Shown piece after piece: positions 43,180 through 53,913 of a stretch of 64,000 bases of DNA. The DNA is taken from positions 522,631 through 586,630 of the forward strand of contig CANTFL010001484.1 of NCBI GenBank assembly GCA_947650285.1. Reading direction: 5' to 3'. The position numbers and the translations under genes are program-made. This stretch comes from Hyaloperonospora brassicae (lineage: Eukaryota > Oomycota > Peronosporomycetes > Peronosporales > Peronosporaceae). The first letter of the stretch is position 1. Every line of letters starts with the position of its first letter. The notes under the pieces are model-generated. The model ran no database searches. It worked only from the letters and a program-made list of their open reading frames with translations, and had not been told where the DNA came from.

Positions 43180-46140
43180 ACGGAGGCTCACATGGTATCG
43201 GCACTGGTCAACATCGAGAGGTAAATAATGGCCGGGGTAGAGCTATTTCCCACCTTTCTCGAGGCGGATATCATTCTTAATACGGAACAAGGCAAAAACG
43301 GATGACGCCATTGATCGCCTTCTGATTCCTTTGTCACAAACGAGCTACAAAGTATTTGCGAAGGTGCTGGCTATCCGTTACAACAACTTCTATTCAGATA
43401 TATCAGCGACTCGCATCTGGATTTCGTTTTGAGGTGTAGAATGATGAGGACTGTTATACTGATGATGGCTCAGTTAATGATTGCAGACGACCACCAAGAT
43501 CTGGCCGCTGGGCAGAACAGTTTATCTTACTCCTATAATTTTTCGAGTCTTATGATACATTGCACCGGGAGTTTATGTACGAGACTCTGCATCTTTATAT
43601 GCTCGAAAAACGCTTTGTCGACCTCATTCGATGCATCCACACGGCACAAAGACTAGTTTTGTCATGAACGGTTGCAAGCCATCAGCCTTGCAGATGCGGT
43701 CCGGAAGTCATCAGGGATTCTTGCTAGCACCCCTGCTATATTTGCTTGGTGCAGAGGTATATGGTTTCGCATATAAGTTGGACTCAAAGCTCCGGAGGCT
43801 GCAAAAGCCGAGGATGCCGAGGCAAATGAATTGATTTATAGCATTTCTCGACGACTCAACACTTTTCCTCGAGCAGGCCGACAAGCATCCGCATGCACTC
43901 AGTCTTGTCAAATCTTCTACGCTTATCCAAGCTTGCATAGTAAACCGGACACGAGCAAAATCGTGTTTTTTAATCGGTTGGTGACTTCAAGAGCTACGAA
44001 GGCATGATATCGTCCCGCTAGACGGCACGACCCGAAATGCGGGCTATGAGGTCGGAACGGGAGAAGCATTGAATCAGCATTGGGCGCTGCGCATCCAAAA
44101 GACTCAACATTATATTTTCACGCAACAAAAGTGACGACAAGTGTGGAGAATCGGGTAATTATTTTAATTCTATGGTACTTCCCTCGTTGCACTTTACGGT
44201 GTGCGTTTTGGCGTACCTCAGTGGGCAATGACAGAAGGGACCAATTTATATAAGCAATTCTGATAGACACACGCAACGACGGTAGATAAAAGTTGGCGCC
44301 AAGTCAACCCGGGCCTTCTCTTCATACCGACAAGGATGAGGGCATCGGTCTTGCTGATATGTCCGTAGCCGTCAAAACGAACGAAGCACGCGATTCTCAG
44401 GCTCACCCAACGCCCGTACATGTAATGTACGGTCTGTCGCCAATGGGCTTACCGAGGAATGTCACGCGCGGCAGAGCAAACAGTTTTTTCAATGATGGGA
44501 GGACGCCGGCGACATCCTCACATGACCCGAACTCCAAGATGGTCGTTACAGCGGATCTGGGAGTATGGCCCGCCCCAGCACCGGACCAGGTAGACCTAGT
44601 CGCATCGTGGGTTGCCGCACACGAGTGCTTGGTGCGGGTGACATGCCAGCGTGAATGCAGCGGTTTTGGTTCACGTTTGGCGGGTCAGTGAGCTCATGTA
44701 TCCGCAATCATTAAAACGACATGATGACCAGACCCGTATATGACAGAATCGAAGTATGTTTACTGACGAGACCAAGCATCGTACGAACGGGGCCTGCAGA
44801 ATTTGTCATCACGATACCCAGGCCTGCCCACGAACTTCGACACCATTTTATGGCAAAATTACGGCGTCGGGCTATAGCTCTTCTGCTTTCCTCGCCAGAC
44901 ATCCCATCGGATCAGATCTGCGGGCCATCCGCCACTTCCTGCGACATGCTCCAATCGGGTCTAGCGCCATACGACTGTAGTTGTCAGGGAGGTAGAGTTG
45001 TCGTGGGCAGCCCCTGAAAAATACGCATAATCCGATAAAGCACGTCAATCTGCTCCAGCAGGGCGATGGCATACACTGGAGCTTCACGGGACCACTTCCG
45101 GTACTCCAAGTCGACTCCCAAGCCGACCAGCAGCTACTCCGATACGAAATTCAAGCAAGGGGATTCGTCTTTGAAGCGCACGCATTCCTCCAAAGTTTTT
45201 CGTGGTCGGTCCCTGACACAATGTCAAACGAGTTCGTCACAGCGGAGCTTGTAAAGCAAGCTTTTGGGATTCACAAAAAAGCACTAGCCAGTCATTTGAA
45301 GTCATTTTGGATCTTCTGGACGCACGTGTAAGCACGGATGAATGGCAACGAGCAGTGCTTAGCCAAACGCCTCGGCAATTCTGGGATCATAGTAATATTC
45401 TGACAGATTTGCAAGTCTAGACCGAGTATCGGATCGCAACTTGGCAGCTCAACCTCCGCCACACTGGGATATCCGAGTAACGACGACTGTCGGAAGAGAC
45501 CGACCTTAAGAGGGCGAGTGGAGACCCCGGATCATTTATTCTGGGAGTGCTTGTACGCTGAAGCACTCTGGAACAAACGGGTTGGTCAACGGACAGGCGA
45601 GCGTGCGTGTCGACAGAGAACTCAGCAATTCTTCACGTCCCACTGCACCGAATGGCAATACTGACGAACTGCTGTCAGGAGGACCGGGGAGTGGCTGAAC
45701 ACGTTTGGAAGGGAATTTGTCAACAACGCTTAGAATATGTCTTCAATGCTGCCGAGATCGACCTAACCAAAACAACGCAGAGCATTTGAACCTCCTTCGT
45801 CTGCCAACTACGCTCGATATCGACCAGGGAGCACTGGAAAGAGGCATCTGCCATTATGGGCGCATTGCTGTTTGCCTGCATCAAGTTGCTTGAATGTGCA
45901 CCAGACGGATCTTCATTCATGTATGGGTACAGCTCGCGTTTCTCTCCGGAAAAACCGGGTCTGGACGCATGGCTCCGCATCTATACCATGGGTCTTGAAC
46001 ATAGTAAACATGGTATTAGTAAACCATCTGACCGAAAAAAAGAAAAAAGAAGAGGAAAAAGTTAAGTTATACTATACGTATAATTCATGTAATACTGGGA
46101 AACATAACTAATAAAGATAATATTGTAATTGTCTCGATCT
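43180..46140 (+). mobile_element. Decayed LINE-type non-LTR retrotransposon
   Basis: RT fingers are readable near 43,330 (SYKVFAKVLAIRYNN) and 43,420 (RTVILMMAQLMIADD). The palm follows near 43,660-43,780 (VMNGCKPSALQMRSGSHQG, then LLAPLLY) and FLDDSTLFLEQA, with the catalytic DD, near 43,845. Near 45,515-45,580 VETPDHLFWECLYAEALW resembles the RT-associated zinc-binding domain. Frames change many times. No endonuclease is visible; the 5' side meets the LTR of element C. The 3' end is unclear, perhaps at the AT-rich stretch before 46,140. Confidence 0.7.
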
Positions 46141-47345
46141 GGTGTCACTTACGTGTACTGGGGTCACCCCGTCGTCACTTGAGCTGTCTCATTCTATGCA
46201 GAATCAGACTACTGCCATATCGACATCTACTTCTACTACGACGCCAAACCACATGATCTGGACAATGAAGGTTGTTGGAAATGGAAGTGTTACAAAGAGG
46301 AACATGGACATATCAGGTCGTTGTATGGGATAAAGACAGGTAGTTGTGTGGGAACGGAGAACACCGTTAGGACTGGTAAGGACGTTATATGGGAACAGGG
46401 AACACCGTTAGGAGTGGAAAGAATACCAGTCAGTACAACCTCATTATATTTAGTCTTCTTTTTACCTTCTAGTACGCAAGTGTGGGTGTGGTGAACCAAC
46501 ACATAATCTAACAAAGGTGAAACCAATCTGGTCTTTATAGTGACCCGACAAGTAAGAATTTGAGCGAAATTAGAGAAGGATTGAAACAAGTATACGTGGA
46601 TGTATTTAAATGGTTCTAGCTATGTGTCGAAGTGGTTTACAGAACTCGTGCGCTTTTCATTTTTGGGCTGTTTGTAAAGTTCGTTTTAGCTTTTTCCATC
46701 TTGGGGTACATTGTGATAAATGTTTTGTTTGTTTGATACATTATGTTGTTCTCATTTTAGTGTGCGTTCTATAGTTTTTCCAATTCATCAATGAGCTGTA
46801 TTGCGCTTGAAAAGTCGCGAAGGCATCGACAAATGATCACGACGAGTAAACTATATCGGAAGAAGTATAAAGTGAAGCTTATGTTTTGTGAACATAGGTG
46901 GCACATTGTCGGAGGTCACACAGGGTTCTTCATGACAGCAACAAGAGCAGGAACAGCGAGAAAGAAAACGACTGAACGACAACATGTTCTGTTTTGTTGG
47001 GATCAGTTCGATCGGACGATGTAGAACAGCCATACTTCACAAGCAGCTTGACTGGCTCTTGTGTCAGACCTGGGTATCAAGTTTTGGGATATGTTCACGA
47101 AGCGCTCGATTTCATTGCAATGCGTCGAATGACGTGGGATACATTCCGCACAAACAGCATGCTCCGTCCGTGCCACGTTCTCGCTTGTCATGTCCACTTG
47201 GGCATCTCGACACAGGTCGATTTAGAGGCATTTTTGCCGCTCTGCTCCAACCATTGCATGTGTGATATACATCACCTGAATTCAATGCACACTTCATTCG
47301 TCCAGCGGGTCCTTTGTCTCACTTGTCCAAACCGCAAAGTCTGGG
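46141..47345. other. Intergenic region, no supported gene
   Basis: Short frames only. TGTTGGAAATGG at 46,273 and CCAACA ending at 46,501 could bound a 229-bp solo LTR, but the flanking bases do not form a duplication. The right side is the 3' flank of the LpxB homologue. Confidence 0.5.
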
Positions 47346-49490
47346 TCAATGCGCTTCCTTTTCTGCAAGTATGTCGAGAATAGACTTTGCAGCCAAGTCA
47401 CTTGCCCGAATCGGTCGCAAACTGCTTGTAGCAATAGCTTCGTCAGGCTCCTGCCACCTGGTCAAAGTGCTCGCCACCATTGCCAGTTCCAATGCGTCTT
47501 TTTGCTTGTCTGGATCACGCTGCAGTAACCTGCTGTGCACGCACCAGCACGTGAAAAACGCAATAAATGACCAGTTCCAAGCACGACTTACGTCAAAGCG
47601 TCGGCAATCTTTGGTGCCGTGCAGTGTTTGAATAGGAGCTCTGGTATCAGCATTCTGCACAAGAACAGAAGCTCAAAGCCTCGTCGAAGATAAAACAAAA
47701 AGCTGGTACAGCCGTGCATGTACCTTCCGAGCAAAAGGTTGGGCACCGATACAAACCGGACTGCTGCTAGCCATTGCACGATCCTTTCCGTCAGCCAGTT
47801 GGCCCGGTATATAACAACCGTGGGCAAGCCAGCCAACGTTGTCTCGAGCACGATCGTCCCGGACACGGCGACTGCGGCATCGGCGCTCTGGAAATACAGC
47901 ACGTTGGAGCACGGTCGTATAATACTAATGGATTGCAGTGTCTACCTGAAACAACTGAAGCCGAGTGGCTGCGTCCAGATCAGTAAGTACGCGGCAAGTG
48001 ATGTCATGATCGCAAGCACAAATGTGAGCATTCACTTGTTCCGCAACCACTGAAAGCGTGGGAAAGACCACGTAGATCTACGAGGTCACAAGCAGTCGCG
48101 TCAGTACCACTCATCCGCTTGCATTCCAAAGCGTGTCAAGTTGCGATCAAGGGTCTCCACCTGCTGCTGCTGGTCACGCTGCACGTCCGTCGCTTGCTGA
48201 AATTGCTTGACGGCGTCAAGCACAAGACGACAAACCCTCTCCACTTCGTTCACGCGGCTGAAGCAACGAGACAATGTGAGCACCACTGGCACTGCGGGGC
48301 ACAGGAGTGTGTATACACGATGAGGCGATAAAGACCCGAGCTTGTACCTGCCAACGAGAGCGCAGATGACAAACGCGTCGACAGGAACGCCGAACTGTTG
48401 TCGTGCTCGGGCTCGGGCTCTTGGTTCACGACCCATTGCTGCCAATCTCTGGAACTGCTGACCACCTTTTGACAACAGAGTGCCATCGTAGTTACCCATA
48501 TCAAGCAATGCATCGGGCCCTGTTGCGACTTTGCCTGATAACACACAGTTGTCCTGCGGTACTAAACAGCGCTGGTCGCTGTCGTAAGCACCAGTAGCCT
48601 CCAAAAAGTCTTCGACTGCCGGATGACCCACAAAGTGGCACCACGATCGTCGACTGAGCTTGTCGCAATCGCCACTTGCCAAGCGCTCGTTCGATTCACG
48701 AGCGTCAAAGATGTTCTCTTCAAAGGGCAAAATCGTAAACAGCGCGTCCAGCAGTTGTCGAAGCTTGGCAACGTCTCGCTCGTCTCGGTGTTTGTAAGCC
48801 CAAACGGACGGCGCGACGTAATGCACCTTTTTACTGCGCGTGTGACCCGTTGTTCGCTCGTCCACGTGCAGAGCGTTCAACACTCGGAACGCAAAGCCTT
48901 TCGAGTCGATCGTTAGCACCAACTCGGGCTGGAACTGATGAATGTCACGCAGCGTATCTCGGATCCGCCGCTGCACCAGCCATCACGTCATACCACATCG
49001 CATCATATCGCCTCATATCATATCTCATCACATCGTTTCGCGAAAAAGTGCATATCGATCACGCTCTGACACACTGCTGCAGCACAGTACCCGGAAGCGC
49101 CAAAGGTGCGGCACAATCTCCACGAGCCCCATGTACGACAGCTCGTGCATTGGGAAGAGCGACGTGAACTCTCCTGCCGCACACAGTTGTGGTCTATGCG
49201 ATGGCCCAATCGATGAGAGAGAGAGAGAGAAAAGTGACCACTAGTGCCATTGCATAAACGACACACTGTGCGACTGTGTCGTACCCGCCAATTCCTCGAA
49301 CGGCCAGAGCTCGTGACGGCTGTTGACGCTGCAGCGCCCGAACAACTTTGGCGCCAATCGCGTCGCCCGATGCTTCGCCAGCAATCACATAGAGCTTCAG
49401 AGGCTTCCGAGCGGATGACGACAAAGTCGTTGAGACCGATACGTGACAGGAGCGCCATTGAAGCACAGGAGCACGTCGAGTGCCCCACAT
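47346..49490 (-). CDS. lpxB: Lipid-A-disaccharide synthase homologue (LpxB), eight exons
   Basis: Exons 49490-49285, 49193-49091, 48970-48348, 48257-48161, 48077-47946, 47887-47724, 47654-47592 and 47529-47346 join with GT-AG introns of 58-120 nt. They total 1,572 nt (523 aa plus stop) with all phases consistent. The order of LpxB motifs is complete: YVIAGEASGDAIGAKV, SLFPMHELSYMGLVEI, HYVAPSVWAYK, FVGHPAVEDF, GSRVNEVERV (formed across an intron), DAAVAVSGTIVLETTLAG, PTVVIYR and VPNLLLGR. LpxB (GT19) joins UDP-diacylglucosamine and lipid X to form the lipid A disaccharide. E. coli LpxB is about 380 aa; this one is longer, partly from an R/S-rich start without acidic residues (MWGTRRAPVLQWRS), which looks like a mitochondrial presequence, as proposed for plant Lpx proteins. 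It sits 272 bp downstream of NAA15 on the same strand. The role in this organism is inferred. Confidence 0.85.
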
Positions 49491-49762
49491 CTGCTTGGAA
49501 ACTAACTCGAGCGTCTCAATGGACGGACAGGACGGACAGGACGCAATGAGTAGTGACTATGCTCACCATTGCGGCAGGCGCAGCACGCACCGCGCTGACT
49601 CTATTTCGTTTTACTGTCGACGAGCGCACAGTGACGACCTTGCAGCTCCGTCTCTACCTCGTCTCTATGCTGAAGACGTGCAGGCTCTCCAGCCAAGTTG
49701 GGCGCCCAGCCAAACGGCACAGCACCGCGTCCACCGCTCGAGCTACGACCCTCCAGTACCTT

Positions 49763-52267
49763 CTAGTTCTTGAGCTCTGCCTTCTTCTCGTTGATCACCT
49801 TCAGCACAACGGGGTTTGTCACCTCGTGCACTCCCTCGAGGAACAACGCGTGGCGAGCACTCCATTCCTCTTTGGCCTTCGCTGACACGTCCAGCAGCGC
49901 CTGCGCCTTCAACAGAGCCTGCAAACACAATAGAAATTTCTTCTTTCGGAGAGCAATGTCGAATGCAACCAGGTGCGTCTTCACGTCCGCTGCGGCGTAC
50001 CGCTGGAGAATCGCAACGAAGCGCCACGCCTCTTCAAGAGCAGGCCGCTGCGTGAGCTTCTCACCGAGTGGGTCGTCGTCCTTCAGACGCAATGAGCCGG
50101 AATTCGCCTTTGCCTTATTGGTCTTGGTGGCCTCCCGCTCTTTCTCCTCGATTTCTTTGTGCAGCTTTGCATTCAGCTCTTCCTCCGCTTTCTTCTTGAA
50201 CTCGGCCTTGCGTGCTTTGGCAAGAGCGCGTTTCGCCTTCTTCTTGTCACCAGTAGACATGTTAGCACTAGCTGCAGCAGCTTCTGCTTCATTCCGCGCC
50301 TTCACCACTTCCATGTCTGCCAAAGCCACGTAGCAAGCGATGGCGCCGTGGGCAGCCTCCACGAAGAACGGGCGGCCGTATATCTCGTCGCAGAGACGCA
50401 ACAACTGCATGTACGAACGCAGCGTCATCTTGCGGATGCAGTACGTGTGGAAATCGAATTGGTCTTCCACAAAGTCATTGAAGTGCTTCTCAACAGCAAA
50501 GAAGCGCTTCAGCGCAAGCCCGTACTCCTCCTGGCGAAGATGGCTCTTGCCACACTCGATCTCGTACCACATGCATTGCATGTCAAACAGGTTTTGCTGC
50601 GGATCGCCCTCGTGTCGAGTAAACAGAGCTATGGTGGCATCTGCCTCCTCTACGCGATCGGCATGTAGCAGGTACTCGGTGGCCTTGTTATTTATGTAAC
50701 GATCTGCCAAATCCAACTTGCGTCCTTCTACCATTACGTCGGCGGCCTTATTCAAATCACCCATGTGCTTCAAGATGCGCGCCTTGCGTTGAAAGAAGTC
50801 CAGCAGCGTTGGCTCCTGCTCGATGCACTTCTCAATATGCTCCATTGCCTTGGCATGGTTGCCTAAGCGGTCATAGTGCTGCGCGGCGAGATAGTTCGTC
50901 CACAGCAACACTCGTTCGGTCGCGTTAGCTGCCATCGAATTGTCGCCCATATCCAATGGTTTCTTGGCTTCCAAGGTCTTTATGTAGCCGTGAATGAGCT
51001 CCTCCAGTATCTTGACCTTGCCTTTGTCCGCGTACAGCGGTTTCAGATTGGAACCGAGAGACGGCACATTCTTGTTCAGCTGCCTTTTGAGATACACGTC
51101 TGCGTACTGTTCAAAGTCTTTGCCGCGCGTGAAATCCATAGGAAAGCGTAACGGAATCATCGAGTTTGCACCAATCGTCGATTTCTTCTCCGCGTAGAAG
51201 TCAGAGAGGGCCTTCTCGAGCTCCAGACCGTCCTCTTCCTTGGAAAAGTCAATCACTTCAGACGGCAGAAACACCTTTTTGCGGTCTGCAGACGTTGCAG
51301 CGTACAAATCTCTGCGCTTTAAGATCGCACACTGCAGTCCGCGTTGGAACTCGTAGTTGTCGAAATTGATAGCCAACAACTCTTCAAACACGCCCCGCGC
51401 CTCGTCGTACCGCTCAAGCTGCAGCAGAAGCTGCCCTTTTTTCTGACGCCACGCCAACGTGTCGGTGATTTGACGCTGGTTCGCCTGCAAATTGGCCAGT
51501 GCCTTGTCAATCTCTCCTGCTTCTTCCAGCAGCTGGTTCTGGTACAAGTGGATTTCGCTGTCTTCATAGTTGGCGACACTGGCGCTGTCCATCGTACTAA
51601 AGTACTTGTCGATAATGTCAATCGCCATCTGGTAATTGCCCACCAAGTGATGAGCAATCGCAAAGCCAATCCAATTGTTCCGGTTGTTCGGTTTCAGCGT
51701 CAGGAGCGTACGGCGCGTCTCGGCAAAGCCCTTGAGGTCCCGCATTTGCACCTGCAGCAGGTACAAGTCCCGTAGAATCTGCAAGTTCTCGGGATCGATC
51801 CGGATCGCATTGCGATAGCACTTGATCGCTTCGGGATAATTCCGATCCGAGCGATAGAGCAGCCCAAAGACGTGCCAGCAGACGTGACTGCGCAGGTCGT
51901 GGCGGAGCCCGTTCTTGACAAAGTCATAGGCGTCGTCTTTGCGGCCCATGCAGTTGAGCGTGAGCCCCTTCATGGCCAACGTCTCGCCATGGTCTGGATA
52001 CTTTTTCAAGATCGCATCGGCTGCTTTCAGTCCTTTTTTGTATTGCTTGAGCTCGTAGTGTTTCTAGTATACCATAACGAAAACAAGTGAGATGTGTAAG
52101 TACGTCGCGAGCGAGGCGCTCGAGCAGAGAGCGCGTGAACGTTCGTGCGTGGGCACTAGAGACATGGACAGAGGAGAAAGAGATAGGGAGAGAGAGACGA
52201 GACGCACCACGATCGAGCGGAAGAGCGCGCTCTCTTTCGCTGGCAGCGGCTTGCTGCTCACCGCCAT
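49763..52267 (-). CDS. NAA15: NatA N-terminal acetyltransferase auxiliary subunit NAA15
   Basis: Two exons, 52267-52208 and 52063-49763, with a 144-nt intron (phase 0), give 786 aa. NAA15 is the TPR scaffold that holds the catalytic NAA10 at the ribosome for co-translational N-terminal acetylation. The start MAVSSKPLPAKESALF matches the conserved NAA15 N-terminus. Exon 2 opens KHYELKQYKKGLKAAD, then HGETLAMKGLTLNCMG, SHVCWHVFGLLYRSD, EAIKCYRNAIRIDPENLQ, typical of the TPR array. A lysine/glutamate-rich charged region (about residues 595-645) precedes the C-terminal helices, as in the family. The ATG at 52,267 was preferred over an upstream frame because of this match. The length is slightly below the roughly 860 aa of animal proteins. 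Confidence 0.93.
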
Positions 52268-52745
52268 CACGTCCACGGAATCACGTGCGCCTGTCGTTGG
52301 GTGAAATGCCGTCAGATCCAAGTGGATTTTGACCACTTAGAAACGCGTTGATGCCATCACACCGACATGGCTACAAGTGGAACACCATCCGCGATTTTAT
52401 TCGCGTTTCTGCCTTTACTTACTGTAATGACGCGACACGTGCCGCGGATCGAACCCTACCCCAGACCATTTCCTTACATCACGATCATAAAAGACTCGGT
52501 ATTCACACAACTCGTCACTGTTCACGCCATGTTTTTAGCGTCTCGCTTATGTTGCTGCAATCCATCCACCCCTATCTGTCCCAAGTGACACGCAACCCTC
52601 CTGCTCTAGCCGCAATCAACAACACGTGACTTGACACGTCACTACTGTCACTGGCTACAAGAAGCTGCAACGCCGTCCCTGCTGCGCCGCCGACCGCGCG
52701 CGCCGTCACTCTTTACACTTGCACACCGCTCGCCACGTGGCGCCC
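52268..52745. other. Intergenic gap between NAA15 and the REEP gene
   Basis: A 478-bp gap upstream of NAA15. It holds one small plus-strand frame (52,367-52,588, 73 codons, ATG start, hydrophobic N-terminus) without homology that I recognise. The NAA15 promoter must lie here. Confidence 0.5.
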
Positions 52746-53348
52746 TTACTGCGACTTCTCCTGAACCTTGGCCGCCAGTTCTTTGGCAGCTTCCTCTCCG
52801 CGTTTGAGCGCCGAGTCAATCTGACCCACGTGCGGCGCCACGTACGGCTTAATCAGCGTATTGTAAATCACATTGGAGCCCTACTCCGTCACGCGCACAT
52901 TCAAGCAACATTTCGTTAAATTCTGTTTTTCAAAAACCCACAAAAAAGACACAGCATACAATACCTGAGTACTGGGGTGGTAGCTCCACACCAAGAAGGC
53001 AACCTTGAGGAAAAAGTAGAAGGGGATCCACGACAGCACCAAGTCCGTAATGGATTCCGTGAGGTTGAAAAACGCGTACACGACCCAGTACGTGAGCCAC
53101 TGCGTGTCATCCACGGGACCAGGTGTGTTAATGGCTTTGAACGACATGTACGCCGGGTAGATAAAGCCCACAAGCCCCACGACGAGCTCCTCGCCGCCCG
53201 CGACGAACAGCACAATGCCAGCCACCAGCGTCAGAGCGCAGAAAATGTAAAACTTGTCCACGCCCGTCTGCTTCTCGAGGTCCACGAGCTTCTCGTACTG
53301 CTCGAGCTTGGCCGAGATCTTGTCCTTGTACTCCGTCAACTTGTCCAT
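52746..53348 (-). CDS. REEP/DP1/HVA22 family ER membrane-shaping protein
   Basis: Two exons, 53348-52965 and 52880-52746, with an 84-nt GT-AG intron (phase 0), give 172 aa. The family (REEP5, Yop1, HVA22) forms hairpins that curve tubular ER membrane. Evidence: hydrophobic segments around residues 35-65, then the family core GFIYPAYMSFKAI, DTQWLTYWVVYAFF and WIPFYFFLKVAFLVW, followed across the intron by STQGSNVIYNTLIKPY, which matches the REEP5 C-terminal region. The tail is a charged amphipathic helix ending KSQ. Without splicing, the frame would run into intron sequence and lose this conserved tail. It is divergent from the FYVE-PI3-kinase gene 565 bp away. Confidence 0.92.
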
Positions 53349-53913
53349 GTTGCCGAGTGCGCGTCGGGCGTTGCCTTTTCAACTGTCGTTTCCTTTGCTG
53401 GTTGCTGCGGTTCGGGCTCAAACGAAACTGATGCGGAGCTCGAGAGTCTTTCGGAAGTGGATATATCCTCCCTCCTCCCCCCTCGCTCGATCTCGTTGGA
53501 GCCATCGGATTGAGTCGCTCGATACCACTTTCCGCCAATGAGAAATGCGGAGCAAGTTGAAGTGACTCGATTGGCTGGAAAAGATCGCTTGGCCGGAGTG
53601 ATGGTCCGTGGCAACTGACTGACCACGACGTGGCAACCGCGTCGGGCGATACCGCCCTCCCATGCCAGCGCACACGTCCCGAAGAAAAAAAAGCGCAAAA
53701 GAAGCGCAAAAGAAGCGAAAACCGCTGACTTTTTGACCGTTCTTGTCGCAACCGCCTTCTGTGCTCGCTGGAATTCTTTCCACGCTGATTCGCTGAAATT
53801 CGCACAAACACACCCACTGTCTTCTCGACACCGGCCATCATCTGCAGCAGCACGCGGCCGCCACTTGCGACTGCGTCTGCGTCGTCTTCGCGCTCGCTCT
53901 CCACTTCTACAAC
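53349..53913. promoter_or_regulatory. Divergent promoter region of REEP and FYVE-PI3-kinase genes
   Basis: 565 bp separate the two ATGs. There is no long supported gene inside. A run of GAAAAAAAAAAGCGCAAAAG-like purines lies near 53,685-53,720. I see no clear Inr that decides a start site. Confidence 0.5.

Noticed and set aside
46273..46501. Possible 229-bp copia solo LTR (TGTTGG to CCAACA)
   Set aside because: Flanking bases AAGGT and CATAA are not a duplication, and no second copy is in the window.
48101..48347. Reading the LpxB frame straight through 48,347-48,258 to a stop at 48,101
   Set aside because: This loses the GSR-x2-EV motif and the C-terminal third; removing GT-AG introns at 48,258-48,347 and 48,078-48,160 restores both.
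52367..52588. Small hydrophobic plus-strand ORF (73 codons) upstream of NAA15
   Set aside because: No homologue recognised and no codon evidence; it lies in the promoter gap.
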